DNA of 64,000 nt. It comes from Lumnitzera littorea. Taxonomy: Eukaryota > Streptophyta > Magnoliopsida > Myrtales > Combretaceae. The notes beneath the pieces were generated by a model, which searched no databases, was not told where the DNA came from, and saw only the letters and a list, made by a program, of their open reading frames with translations. Location: assembly GCA_024138015.1 (NCBI GenBank), contig JAMXBB010000009.1, forward strand, positions 7,974,863 to 8,038,862. The letters run 5' to 3'. Of this stretch, positions 39,401-53,903 are shown in pieces (position 1 is the first letter of the stretch; every line of letters begins with the position of its first letter). The translations under genes and the position numbers were made by a program.

Positions 39401-42400
39401 AGCTAAGGAATAGATATATGTTCACTATTCTACATTTTTCGTGAAGCATCATCAAAATGATAAAGCTATATCAAGATTATATGAAATACATCACCAAGTG
39501 GTGGTATTTAATTTATCACTTTTACATTTACATGCCAAAATAAATTATTCATATGGTATATTATTTATATGTGTGTAAGTGCATAAATTCTATGTTTTTG
39601 TGAATATATATACTCTTTAAATGTAGTGTAGTAAAAACAATTTTTAATAGGGGTTCATAGCTTATTATATTCACCTATTGCAAGAGAGTAAGGTATTAAC
39701 TCAAAATTACATAATCTACAAAATTGTAGTCACTAAAATGGAAGCGTAAGAAAACTTTCAATATCCATAACATTGATATCAATTGAACATATATAAATAT
39801 TGTTTTATCGAAGTCCAAACAATTTAACAGTTTGTTGGTGATTACAAAAACCATAAAGGAGGGAGGTAGGCACGGTAAAATGAATAGCAATTTTTTTTAA
39901 ATCTAAAATAGTCTAAACAAATGGGAATGAAACTGAGATCCTCCATTTTCCAAGGAAATTGACAATCTCAATCCAACAAGATAGCCTTGAAGACAACATT
40001 ATCTCAAAATTGTTATAAAGTCACCCATTATAAATTGCTCATGAGTTATAAAGATACGTACAAGGAAGTTATTGCTGTGAAATTAGAGAAGGAAGCAGCA
40101 ATCCTCCCTACTAAATTGCTTGAGCTTAAATTCCTGCTAGAAAATAATATAGTAAGGGCAAATGTTTGTTTCCATAATAATTAAGTTGTAAAATGACAAT
40201 AATTTGTATATGTCGTAACTACACGTCCATCTTTGATATAATAATTGTAAACCACGAGATCTATGACTTATCAATCCAAACTTATTGTTTAGACTAAGAA
40301 AAGGGATTATACTCACAATGATATTATTCTTGAAGCAATATCATCATAGTTGCAATTTAATCCTTCCCATATCATGTTTTGTGGGACACAAGGGTCACCT
40401 TGCCAACTCTCTTTGACAATTCCATATGTTGACTTGATTGAGTTGATACCATCAACTGAATTGTTAATACCATAATTTAATCGAAATGCATAATATACTA
40501 GAGTGCAAAGAGATATATACTCTAAAATAGTACAAACGTATTTGCACCATGTAATGAATAGCTAACAAAATTACATGATATGTATGGATGATAAATACAT
40601 GACCATTTTTATATGTTGAATAGTTCAAATGTAACTTCTTCTTTTTTTTTTTTTTTTTTTTTGTGCACTCTTCTAATAAATAGATTGTATTTTAGCAAGT
40701 TTATGTGGCTCTAAATATGTAATATATCAAAAGCACAAGGGAGACAGATGGACTCTAGGCATGAAAAGCAAATTATAAGGATAATTCTTATAATTAGGAA
40801 GATATATTTGTTCCAAATCCCTAAGATATGAAGGAAAACTTTTTGTGTAAATTAGGTACATAAATAGTAATAAATGGTATGGTACACCATGTGTTACTTG
40901 GTATAAATCGTTATTGGTTTCCCATATGTTGATAGATAACATGCATGAATTGATGGTAGGTTTCTTATGGATAACTATTTATTTGGCCCATACAAAGTTT
41001 TCCTAATGGCAAAACACTTATGTGCTAATTGGATTATTCCAATTGTTTATACTTAAGAGGTGTCTAATTCAGCTACATATTTATGTATAGGAAATATTCA
41101 ATGAATTCTCTGTTCTTTTAATTTATATTGTAATTGAATTGCAAGACAAACACTTACACATATAACAAGTATTGAATATGCACTGAAAGACATTCACTTC
41201 ATTTACTCACTGTATTATTATGCACATACAGTTACTTTCTTTATTCACTCACTCATTGCACTTTCACATAAGTATTCTTATTTCCGCACACTATCATATG
41301 TGTTTTTCACTCACATCCCTTTCACTATTTTAGCAATAACTACTAATTGATATTTATACCCAACTAACTACACTAACTATCACTTAATAGAATATACTAC
41401 CAAACAATATTACACCAATAATGATATCTAAATTTTACCCACTTTTGCAATTAATTGCCTAAAATTAAAAATATTAACTAAGTAAATGAACTTTACTCAT
41501 TTTGGCAACTAACTATATGAATTTTATTTATTTTTATAATCAAACACCTAAATTTTACCTATTTTTATAATTAACAACCTAATCCAGAAACTATAAATGC
41601 TCTTGAACAATTTATATATAGTAAATTGACACATTTAAATTTCATGGAGTTAATTACAAAAATATACAAAAAATGTATAAAAATGTGATATTCACTCTTT
41701 AATTTGTAGATGGTACTATCAATTAGACAAGACATATAATTTAAGACCAAAATATTTCATTTGGAAATTCATCTTCTCCATGGTTGTGAAAGAAGAACTT
41801 ACAATCGCTTAAATTTGTTAGTGAATTATGGAGATTTAGAACTATAAAAATCTCCACTGCATTGAGAAGAGGTGGTAGATCCGACCGTGCAGTAGCTTTA
41901 ACCGTAAAGTTGAAGTAAACTCCAGTTGTGGGCCTTGAAACCACAGTTTTTGGGACTTGATTTTGAAGGTGGATAGTGTCTACATATTTTCCCATCGTAG
42001 AGATCTCCATTTCTCTCACTTTACCTTTTAGGTCTTGCACTTCGGCGAAATGAAAATAGGCATACCAATCACTACTCACTTTGTTAGACGAATAAAATAG
42101 AATAGTATCATTGATATCTACTTCCCGAGCACTCATCAATACTTCATCTGGCACTTTATATGTATTCTTACTTGTAGGTGTATCAATTGGGGTTGTGTTG
42201 GTCACTGTTGTCCAGTTACTGTAAGTTACATTTTGCCAAATGCGATCATAATCATCTTGGGGATGCCTATCATAAGGAATAATTTGAAATTGAGGTAATA
42301 ACAACTTTAGCAAATAAGTGTCGAAACTCTTAGTGAATGACAACATTGTACTAGCAATAATAGTGCCATTAAAATACTCAAAAATTGAAAATATGCATCT

Positions 42401-42429
42401 ACTATATATATATTTATTTATACATTCGT

Positions 42430-42467
<38 letters not shown>

Positions 42468-45400
42468 AAAGAATGAAAATATGTGCTTCCATAATGCTTA
42501 ACAAATAATACTAACTAGTGCTATTGCCAAATAATTAGATTAAGTTAATATATATACACACACACAATTTTAGGCAATAGTATTAAACAAAGAAAATTTA
42601 AATATATTTGAAAGTGAAAATTGAATCCATAATACAATTTTAAAACAGGAATAGCAAAGATATTAAAAGCCACAAGATAGAACATATATAATATACATCC
42701 TAAGTGCTATAATTATAATCTTAAAAAACCCCTTCACAATTCAACATTGTAAGAAATGATTTGCTAAAATAGGAGGGCAAAATCACTTTAATATCATATA
42801 GTTAAGCAAGACCTAAAATAAAAATTTATATTTTATTTAAGTAATCAAAACATGGAATTGTTTACCTAAATTGTAAACAAGAAAATTAGATTCTAAAACC
42901 CAACCTCAAAAATTCTAATATGAAACTAAAATCAATAACAAAACATGAAACCTAAATCTATCCATGCCCTATTTTAGAAATTTATAGTTCATAGAAAAGA
43001 TTAATAATTTAATGTGATTTTAACAAGAACAATGGTTTTTATATCTGACTAAAATTTGGATTGACTAAAAATTAAAATGTTTACCCCTTGATTCTCTTGG
43101 ATCTAAAACCCTAAGAAAACAATTGAGACTTAAAAGATATAATCACAAAATATAATTAATCTTCTTGTTAGTCATAAAATTGATAATACTACTAATAGAA
43201 ACTCAAATGAAACCTACATCACAAATTAGGCAAAACTATAAATAACAAAAAAAAATATTAAACTTCCTTTTCAACCAAAATAAGCCAATCGACTTTGTAA
43301 TCTAGTCATACCTTTTAGGAAATCGGTGGACCATATGTAGATCCTGTTGATTAAGTTGGCTCTTACACAACTTAGTTGACTACTTTTCCCATTCAGCCAA
43401 CCAAATTCTCATAGTTCACTTTTTTAAAAAAATAAATCTCCTTAACCAAAATTAGAAATTTTCATAAACCTTAGATTTAACCTTCAAGAAAGAAAATTAA
43501 AATGAATCAAATATGTTATATCGAAATATATTTAATTACCATTAGAATAGAAGATAGGTAAGAGGAGCAAGAAGCAATTATTAAAATGTCTATATACAAG
43601 TGTCTAAATGTGCAATTATTATGCTTGGTTATTGGTTGTTTATGCTTTGTACAGTGGGTGAATCTAAAATATATTCAGCTTTTAGTCATCTAATGTTGCG
43701 GTCTAGTTAAGCATCTGTCAATGATGCAATTAATTAGATAGGCAAGCCATGGGTCGATATTGTCCTACAAAGGTTAGACATTTAGGATAAAGTGGCTAGT
43801 AGTTTAGACACTAAGTCATCGTATTGTTAACTGGGTCATTAGAATAGCAAACTACTACAATGCATCACTCTTAAAGAAAGTTGGAATTAGGTTACAACAA
43901 TTGTACATAATGTTATTAAGGACTAGTTACGTATGACTGGTGGTTGCTGAGAGTAGTGAACCTACTTTGAAATGAATTGTCTCTTTGTCTCTCTCTCTTG
44001 CTCACTTAATCACATACATGCACTAGTTACTAATACAAACTACAATTTTTTTTTTTTTTTTCGCTTTTCCTTTCTTTAGCTCACATACAACACCCTAAAA
44101 CCCCATCAAGAGTAAAATGCCTCTTAAAAGGATGTTTAAGAGGGTTAAGACAAGAGAAGCAATTATAGTGTGCCTAGGGCTAAGAATAGTTAATACCTTT
44201 GTCTTCTTCGTGCAAGGTCCAATCTAATTGTTTCTTGATGACTACGTAAAGGACTAGGTACTAAAGTAGATTTTCTCAAAGAGTAGTCGAAAGAGAGATG
44301 CACATATATTCTTAGAAAAGCTAGTTTAGTTACTAATTAATTTAGGACACTGTTAAATATTCCATGTGAGATTTATAAGGAAGTAGTTAAGATATTTAGT
44401 TCAAATTCAACACATAGCTATTGGGAAGAGAAAAATGACTGGGAAACAGGCTAGCTTGACATAAAACCTAAATTGTTTCATTTGTTTTTATATGGAGAAC
44501 ATGTCATAGTGTCCATTTATGATTTATCAAAGACACTACAAATAGATAATGTGTGATATCTCATGTGTTTATAGTCCCATATGAACTATACAAGAGGAAT
44601 TGTATTAGTTTGTAAGGCTATTATAGTGAATGTTTTGTAAATATTGGTTAGAAACTTTTTGATTAAATGGTTAAAAAAAATACTATAGTATTGGTTGGTA
44701 TGGTGGTATAGCTATTTTTAACGAAGGCTTTACATATGGAATATTGCTGATGTGATAGACCCTAGCTAAACTAGAAACATACTCTATTATATAGAAGATA
44801 AAACATGACAAAGGGACTCTTTATGATGAATTGGACACTATATATCATGGTGATTAGTATTTCTTGCCAAAGGGAAGATGTTTTATTGCAATAAATGATA
44901 ATATAATTTCAAGACCATGGTCATACATAGATCAATAAAATACTAAGCCATGAACCCTAATCACTCACATCTAAAAAAGGAGTCCATAATAATTGAAGCT
45001 ATAGATAAAGCCTTGTAGCCCCTCTCACAATTTAACCTAGCAAGGAACCACTTGATATGATAGAATTAAAATAAACAATCTAGATTCAAAAGTTTCTAAA
45101 TACTATTAACATGTTATTTACTATTTAAACTCTATAAACTAATACCGATTTCCACATAGAATCCATGAAGGACCATATTTCACAAGGTACCGCAATCTCT
45201 CCCTCCATTTAAACATGTGAAATTCTCATTGCTAGACCTTATAGTAAAGCCTAGTTCTTCCCCCCATTTTAGTGTATGTTTTAGCTGATTCTTATCATCC
45301 TCAGTCTGTAGGTCATCATGGAAGTATATTAGGAGTTATACCTTGACAACACTCCTTTACTATCATTATACCTCTTTTTTAAATTGGCTCAAAACAAGCT

Positions 45401-48400
45401 TACTAGCTTTCGCCTTGATTCATCCTTGAATTGTTCATCTACTAGTAAGAAGTCAAATTTGATAACATTTGTAACACCATAAGCTAAAAATAATAATAGC
45501 TAAACCAATAAATATAAATAGGATTGTTTTTGTCACTTATTTAAAAAATTTCTAACTAGTGTTAACATGTTATTCACTATTTGCCTTTATAAACCAATAT
45601 TGATTCCTTCATATAATTCATGTGAGACAACATTTCATGAGGTGTCACATTAAGTATAATGATGTGTCACAAATCCTATGATCGAATCTAAAGTAAAATT
45701 AGGATTAGCTCTTAATTAATCAAGTAATGATGAATATTGAAATGGGACATAAACTTGGTAAATTTTTAGATTTTCGGTATATAAATGATGAAAATAAATA
45801 TTTGGATTAATCATAAATTATATTGACACACTAATTTATGAAACAAACTAAATTTTGATTAATATATGTTAGAACCTCCATACAAGATGTTTTGATAATA
45901 ATAAAACTTACATGCTTAATTTTACTTATCACATTATTGAGTACGTAAAATAAGATAATATTCAATAAATTCAAAGTCCTAATTAAAACCAGAAAAGTAA
46001 AGCTTCAAAGGTATATTGCTCAAAACCTAAAGAAATACATAAATCAGAAGCGAAGAGACACAAAATAGAATTGAAACCAAAATTATTAGATGAAAGAAGA
46101 GAAGAAAAGTTTAAATAAAATGTGATGGAGGACATTTTAAAAGCTAAAGAATTGTCAAAAGAAAGCAATAACAAAGATTTAACCAAAAAGCTTCAAGTAT
46201 GGGACAAATTGAAAGAAGATTTAGAAGTTAGAAATGAAGCAAAGAAACATTAGAAATTAGATTAGCTTTAGAAGAAAGTTAAGGAAGCTTAATAGTTTCA
46301 AAAGATAGACAAATGTTTAGAAGCAAGAGAAGTAGAAACTACTTAAGAAACACAAGTAAAAGAAAACTTATTGTACAAATTACAGGTCAAAACTTAACAT
46401 ATAGGATAAGATATATTTAGGCAATATATATAATTTTTCAAGGGATACTTAACATAACAATTTGTATGATTAAACATGAAGCAAATAACCAAAATGTTTT
46501 AAAGAAAGAAGAGACACTTTCTAGAAAAAAAAAAAAAAGAAACGAAAGAGGAAAGAATGGATAGTGCCAAATCTTTAACAACCGGAGTAGATTTGACGAT
46601 AGAACAAAGATAACAATTGTAAAATTTGAAGATAATGGCCTTTTCTACGAATACATAGATTGAACATTGGAATTATGTTGATTTAAAGAATTCTACACTC
46701 AAGAACAAAGAAAAAGAGAACGAATGATTCAAGAAAGAATAAAGTTAAATAAGTGTTTTTTGTATCTTTGGAAAATTGAAGTCTGTGTGAAAGCTATATG
46801 AGTTAAAATGTTAAATCTATTGTGAGAGATTGAGTAATTGAAGCTATAAGTGTATGGAATCTCATCTTAATTCTCGAAGAGAGCAATTAAACTTTTTAAA
46901 CTTAGTAGAGTGCTATTTAAGAGAATAATGAGGGAAAATTTGTAGACTCGCATAATCCTATCAAAGAAATTGGGAGATAAGATTGAGTCATTGAAACTAT
47001 ATACCTCATTCTAATTTACCTCAAATAGTGGGAAATTAGGTGTGAAGGATCTTATCCTTTGCACTATATTTTAGAGGAGTAAAATGTTGTATAAGGTAGA
47101 ATCACTATATATATTGGTTGGATGATCTTTTGATCCCTTAATTCTTTATTTTTCGGTACTTTATTTTATATTGCTTTATGCTGATATATTCTTAAGTAAT
47201 CAGAAGCATTTAAAACTCACAAACAACTAAGGCAAAGCATAACTAAGATTAAGAATATGTTAGAAGTATCATATACTTAAAATTGGACTTCGATCTCGTA
47301 AATCTTTCATCTAAATCTTTCATATTTCTAAACGTAAGAAAGAGTCACATTCAAGAGCACGCCTCTTCTGCTCTGCACTATAGGAAACTACTATGGAGAA
47401 AGAGTCGCATTCAAGGACCATTTTCTTGGTTCAGGTAAATACACAAAAAGTGGCGCATGAATGCAGCCTACGGCCTCTTCTGCTTCGTACTATAGGAAAC
47501 AAATGAGGAGAAAGAGTCGCATTCAAAGACAATATTCTTGGTTTAGGCAAACACATAAAAAGTAGTGCATGAATGCAACCTACAGAAATTCATTAAGAAA
47601 AATAGGGAGTACAAAACTTGGAGCATCACTGAAAATGATGTAAGGCAATATGTACAAAAGATATTACATATATTTTTTTATCATTGATAGAATATTTCAT
47701 AATCATTAAAGAGAATGGTAGTCAAGGATAATTTGTATTGGGAATTTACTTTTATACATGGAATATTGGAAGCTCCCATTACAAGTTGAGGAAGGATTGC
47801 TCTATGTGTGTGTGTATTGTTTAGGGGCACTAATACACCCAAAGCAACATACGCAATGAGATAATATAGCAAACTTGCGTATTGTAATATATAATAAATA
47901 AATTTATAGTGTGGTTACTAGGCACACATGATGCCATAATAAATGGAGTCTTCAACTACATGAGTGATCGTGATAGCAATGTAGGTGTTTTATAAAACAC
48001 ATATGCCGAGTAGTGACCTAATTATTCAAATGATTTATTCATGCCCTAAGTACTTAAACTTTGTTTAAGAATTTTGATTAGAGGGGAAATGTAGGGGACT
48101 TAAAATTGTCATATTAAATATTGAGCTAAGACTATTGTTTATTTGGGCTTGATTTCATGGGTTAAGTGACAAGGCTCAAGAAGTTTGGTTTATATTTGGA
48201 ATAACTCAAGGAAAATTAGCTTGGTAAGGTAGAAATAGAGATTATAGGATTGGTCCATTCTCCTTTAGCCTTTCTCTGATAAGCTTACATACTTATGAGG
48301 AAGGCTACTAGTAAAGTTGTCAAACTTGTATTCTACTTATAATTGCTAGAGGGTTTGTAGAATTAGAATGTAAAATTATAAGTTTCCATATCCTATATAA

Positions 48401-51400
48401 AATAGCTTTCAAGAACCTATATAAAATAGCTTTCAATTTGCTTATAATAATTATAAAAAATTTCAAATATATAATGAAAATAAAGAAATAAAGAAATTTA
48501 GTTTATTTTTCTATAAGCAATAATTCTTAATCTGTAATCTAACATATATACTACGAGGATAAGCAAGGTCAAAATTAATTTTTCCAATATTTTATCTAGG
48601 AAAAAACAAAAGCAATGAACTAAAGAAAATCAAATGTTTAAACTTATTTTGAGTTGTTAATGATATACACTTAAATATATAGTTTTTCTTATAAACTTTT
48701 TTAATGAAGTTAGAACCCAAATGAAGGGCATGAATATCGAAGAAGAAAATAGGAGAGAGAGGAAGAGAAAGAATAAATGAGAGTAGGATAGGAAAAATAA
48801 TTTAATACCTTAATATTCAATTGAATAATAGAAGCCCAGTTATAACTTTTTATTTTTGGCCCATTCAAGTTATATATGTAAAATTGTGAACTAGGCTAAA
48901 AATATAAGTTTCTACCAAGTTTGACGTGTAAAACCAGTTAAAAATTTAAATTTTTACAAGGAAATGATTTTGTATACGAATTAACTCAAAAAAACTTCAT
49001 AAAATCATAAACTCATAAAATTGCATTAATAGATTCGTGATTTTGATAACTATGGTTATTGTCTTAGGCCATTAGAAAGTTTATCTAGGATAAGTATGAA
49101 ATAAGTAAGATCCATTTTATCCATTGATTATCAAGATGATCTTACGGATGTCATCATGGTAAAAAGGCTATAAATATTCAACCATTCCTCTTAATTAACA
49201 AACAACATTGTTTTGCAAGAACTCCTCTCTCTACGACCAAACAAGTAGTTTAGGTAAAGAATAGATAATATTCACTCAAATTACAAAGTAAACAATTAAG
49301 GTTTCTTAAGGTTATCTCATCTTTTACAATGCATTTAAGACATTGAGATTATATATACCTCCTCTTTGTCTCGTTTTCTCCTAATCATCTCATTAGATGT
49401 CATTCTCATATCACTTTCTTAAAGCTACGTATAGCACCACTTACATAGCACATATGTAACTATTTAAATTGGATCCCTAAATCTACAAAAAGTAATCTAT
49501 TAATGATTCATATCTCTTACTAGAATATCCCATCCTTAAACCGAATCAAGATTGTTCGGTCCCTTTTGGGATGGTCTAGATTCCACTCTCATTTATAGTA
49601 CCCCACTACAGTTTTCATTAACTTTATGACTCCAAATCCCATCATATGGTTAATGAATCTAATATATATTTTCCTTTTAATAATTTAATGCTGTATGCTA
49701 GTCATGTATATAATAAGCTCATAATCAATCAGATAAACTTGTCATGCATAAGTATTCGTTGCCCATTGAGGGTTGAACATTTGTTATGAGTGACTGAAAG
49801 TGCAAGCGTTGAACTGCCATATATTGGTAAGCATATTGTCATCATGATAAACTATTCTAATATAGGTCGAGCCTTCAAGAAATAAGTTATAACTGAGGTA
49901 CACTAGTGTTATGACATGCTTCTATGGATGGTTACACCACGTTGACTGAAGGCTAAAGTGAGCAGCAAACCTAGTGACTCTTTGAATTTAGGGATTTAGT
50001 ATCCAAATTTGACAAATAAACTCTAAGGATGTATAGATTAGAATGCAAGACCCCAAGTTTGTTTGTGGTTATAGCCTCCCGCCTTGTATCCCCTTAACCA
50101 GTATCATGGTTGCTTTATGAAAATGTATGTTGCATTCATTAATTAATTGACTTGTGTGTGGTTGCTGTAGAGTAGTTACTTAGTTGGGCATCTCATCCAT
50201 TTGCGGAATACTTGTTTCTAAGGTAACTTAAAAGACTTTAGACTTTGAGGATTGAAGAGTGTAAGATATATGAGCCTTCCATACTCTTTCCATGCAATAA
50301 GGTCATGTAGGGACTAATCATACCTTTAGAATTCTGGGCATGACATATATAAACTTGAGTTATTTCCTTTTTAATTTTTGGAAAAAATATTCCCCCGATT
50401 TGAATTTTTCTTAGTATTTATCTGATTCAACATATACTTTATAAGGTAACTTTTGTTGTATCGCTGCGACCTAAAGTGATGGTAAGAGGGATATACTTTG
50501 CGAAAAGTTAGGTTACACAATAAATATAAGAAAAAGTTTTGAGTAGGGTTTTGCAATAAATTAATGAGTTCTTGAGCTAAGACTTTAATTTTGAGCTTTT
50601 TCTATAACCTAAATCTTTTCCAAGACATAATTCAAATTTCAGATCAAACGGATTGGCATAAACCGATGATGTTTTCTTAATTTTCACTAAAATAATGATC
50701 GTTTAACGATCTACAATACTATTAGTAAGACGTGCAACGTGCAAATAAAAAGATACCTGTACATACTAAAAGATTATACCAAATAATAAACGTGAGTGTT
50801 GCAAATAGACAAATAAATAAATAAATGGAGTATTATCACAAATATGATGATATATTACTTTTTTTTCAATGCAATTAATGTACCTGAATGCTGTCATTGA
50901 CCCAAGGTTAAACCGATTAGTAGTAAGCAAAGCTTTTGATGATGGTATCTTGTAAGTTGGAATATTGAAAAGTCGCAAGTCTAGATCTGAAATAAATGGT
51001 ATTCCTTGCCCTTTATTCACTAGACAAACATGTATATAATCTCTTGGGGCCACATAAATCACTTCGCCGGCTCCATAATAACTCGAGTACTCCACTGTTA
51101 TCCAATAATTAGTGTCAATGTATAGATCAAATACTGGAGGTTGGTTCTTTTCATCATAGTTCCCATACCAAAATGATGCTCGAATCAAATACGAATTTCC
51201 TTTCCCCTGTTTTGGTTGGAGAGTGTAACAATTTCTTGTTCCATTAGGAAAGCTTCTTAAATTCTTGGACCGCTGGTCGTGTTTCTCGTCATAGACTTCG
51301 GAGGACACTTGCATGTTTATTCCAGAGTCTACAAAACCAGCATCGTTTTTGTAATGGATACCGATTTTGCCGTCATAATAATCATTTTGTGCTCCGCAGT

Positions 51401-53859
51401 CGATGCTTATGTAGTCTTCTGCCAAAAATTGATGTAGGCGGAAAAAAAAAAAAAAAAAAAAAAGAAGAAGACGAAAAAAGATTCAGATGGGGAAGAATCT
51501 GTATCAATAAAAAAAAAACTTTCAGTTCATTAAAAAAATTCTCTGTTAATTATATAAGAATATTTTTGTGTGGTATATCAAATATCCACTACTACAAATT
51601 CAAGCGATAGCAGCGACTATTGTTGTGAAAAAAGTTGTCAAATCAAGTTTCTTTTTCTTTTCTTTAAATAGAAAAATATGCTAGTAGCGAACTTTATTCA
51701 CCTAAAACAAAATCTTTTGCCTCTAGTTTAGATCAGCAATTTATAGTCCAAAAATTGTCATGAGGCGACTATTTTAGTAAAAAAAGTTTGCTGCTATTTA
51801 AAATTTATACACCAAATTAATTGCACATGGTTATATAAACAAGAATTTGAAAAGTTATATTACTTTTTCTCAGAAAAAATAATTATCACTTATATACTAA
51901 ATATATTTATAATTAAAAGAAAATTATTTTTTTATAAAATAATACGTTCTAATTTGTGGACAATGTATTAATTAGTATGTTATTATCTGTAAATGTGGTG
52001 GTACCATTAAATCAATTTATACGAATCTTTCTTTTAAAAATTATAAGGTTATAGATATTTTTGTTGAAATATTTGAATAAATTGGGAATTGTCAAAGTTT
52101 TCGATTTTTTTAGTGTTAATGCTTTTATTTAAATTTATAAAAAAATTAAAAAAAAATATTTTTAAACTACCATTAAAATAAAGATAAGGCATTTAACTAA
52201 TAAAGGGAAAATAAGATTTTAAGAAAAAATAAGCAAAGGAACGTGATAAATTATTTTTGAAACTTTAAGGAAATATTTATTTTTCAATTTTAGTTGAAAA
52301 ATTATTTCTAAATTAAAAAATATATATTTTCAAACTTTTTTTTTTAAAAAAGTTAATTTTAGACTCTTTTATAAATTGTTAGAATTAACATGGGGCACTT
52401 TGTAAATTTTATGAAATAACTAAATTTCTAGTTTTAACTATTATTTTTAAATATATTAATAAAATAAGGCATTATCATTGAAAATTTTATGAAATAAAGA
52501 GAAACATCCAAAACATCATGATTAATTCTTTAAAATGATTAAATTAGCATGAAAATCAAAATCCTTTTCTTTTAGTATTTTTCTTTATGTGGTAGCTCAA
52601 ATCATTTGTGAGTATGATGATTGCGTATGATGTCCTTGTTGAGGTCACTTAAACATATAATGGTACTAACTATGGCTTATTGAATGTCATGGTAAGTACC
52701 TATCAATTTAAAATAATTTTCTAATGTTTGAGGCCAAATCTTTGAAAATAACCATTTTACCCCTATACTTGATTTTTAAAAAAGATATCAAATCTCAAGA
52801 TTGAATGACCTGAACAATGTTTTAACAAGTGTAAGTTTAAGTTCAACCCTATTTATAATTGTTAAGAGCAAGATAAACATTTAATGCGTTGCGAGCAATA
52901 AAGCTTTACTAGCATCGTCTACTATTTTGTTACTACGATTTAGGGATGAATAGTTGGTTGAAGAATTAAAATTAGGTGGTGTTAGTTAGTTTCGTCTCAA
53001 AAAGTAGTCACTAATTGTGATAAATGGCCACTAACTATGATAAAATGTATAAAAATACTACGAATATCTATTGTATAGATCTATTTATACTAAAAATATA
53101 TAATTTTTTAATATAGATTTATTGTATCAATATATAAAATCCATAATATCTTGACTTCTTATTATCATCTTTTCTATATAGATTTATTTATTGTATTAAT
53201 GGTAACAGTGAGATTCATACTTTATCTTCTTGATTTTTTTTTCCATTGTGATAATAATTAAAGATACTAAAATATTTTTATTGATTTGAGGGAGTAAAAT
53301 GGTGATATAAAAGATAAAAAAATTACTATTAGAATTATAAACACTCAATATAAAAAATAAGAATCTAAATACATATTTAAAAAATATAAAAGGTTTTATC
53401 TATAATTTATCATTATATCAATTCTAGCTCTATATTCACAAGTCAAGTTACACAAACGTGCTAATACACAAACACTCACTTAATAATGTCCTTATAAGGA
53501 AAACTAGGTTTTTTTTTTTTTCCCATTACATTAATGCACAACTTTAGTAAATTAAAAAAAAAAGTAACTCATATAAAAAATATTTATATTTTTAACGAAA
53601 TGGTAGGAGTTTCAAACTCCACTATCTAAAAAAAAAAAAGCTAAATATTTATTTATGAACTTCACTATCTAAAAATATATATTTTTAAATTAATTTATGA
53701 ATTTCAGAAATATTTTAAGTAAATTTAAGTATGATTTACGCATATCTATTTTGTTATATTATAACTTCCATTTCCCTTTCCCTCGCTCTCTTTAATATCT
53801 TATTAATTATTTCTACTTTCTCTCACTTCCCTAACTCTCTATATCTCTCCTAACCCCTT

Positions 53860-53903
<44 letters not shown>

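Larger units (their letters stand above)
42267..50883 (-). other. RLK intron 2 (8.6 kb), repeat-filled
   Basis: GT at 50883-50882 and AG at 42268-42267. It carries a TA microsatellite (42438-42464), an uncharacterised repeat (43.96-44.56 kb), an inverted-repeat element (44.57-45.65 kb), a purine-rich Lys/Glu-rich but stop-filled tract (45.96-46.4 kb), a 112-bp tandem duplication (47.34-47.59 kb), a dispersed repeat (48.48-48.98 kb) and LTR-like sequence with a TATA box near 49.17 kb. Confidence 0.75.

Noticed and set aside
39696..39890. Possible extra LRR exon between exons 5 and 6
   Set aside because: Hydrophobic frame without the LxxLxLxxN pattern. Exons 5 and 6 already join in phase.
42267..42439. 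Open frame continuing upstream of RLK exon 3
   Set aside because: It is intron: the family's conserved sequence begins right after the AG at 42267, and the phase fits exon 2.
45983..46400. Lys/Glu-rich coiled-coil gene on the plus strand in intron 2
   Set aside because: Interrupted by many stops; most likely purine-rich repeat sequence.
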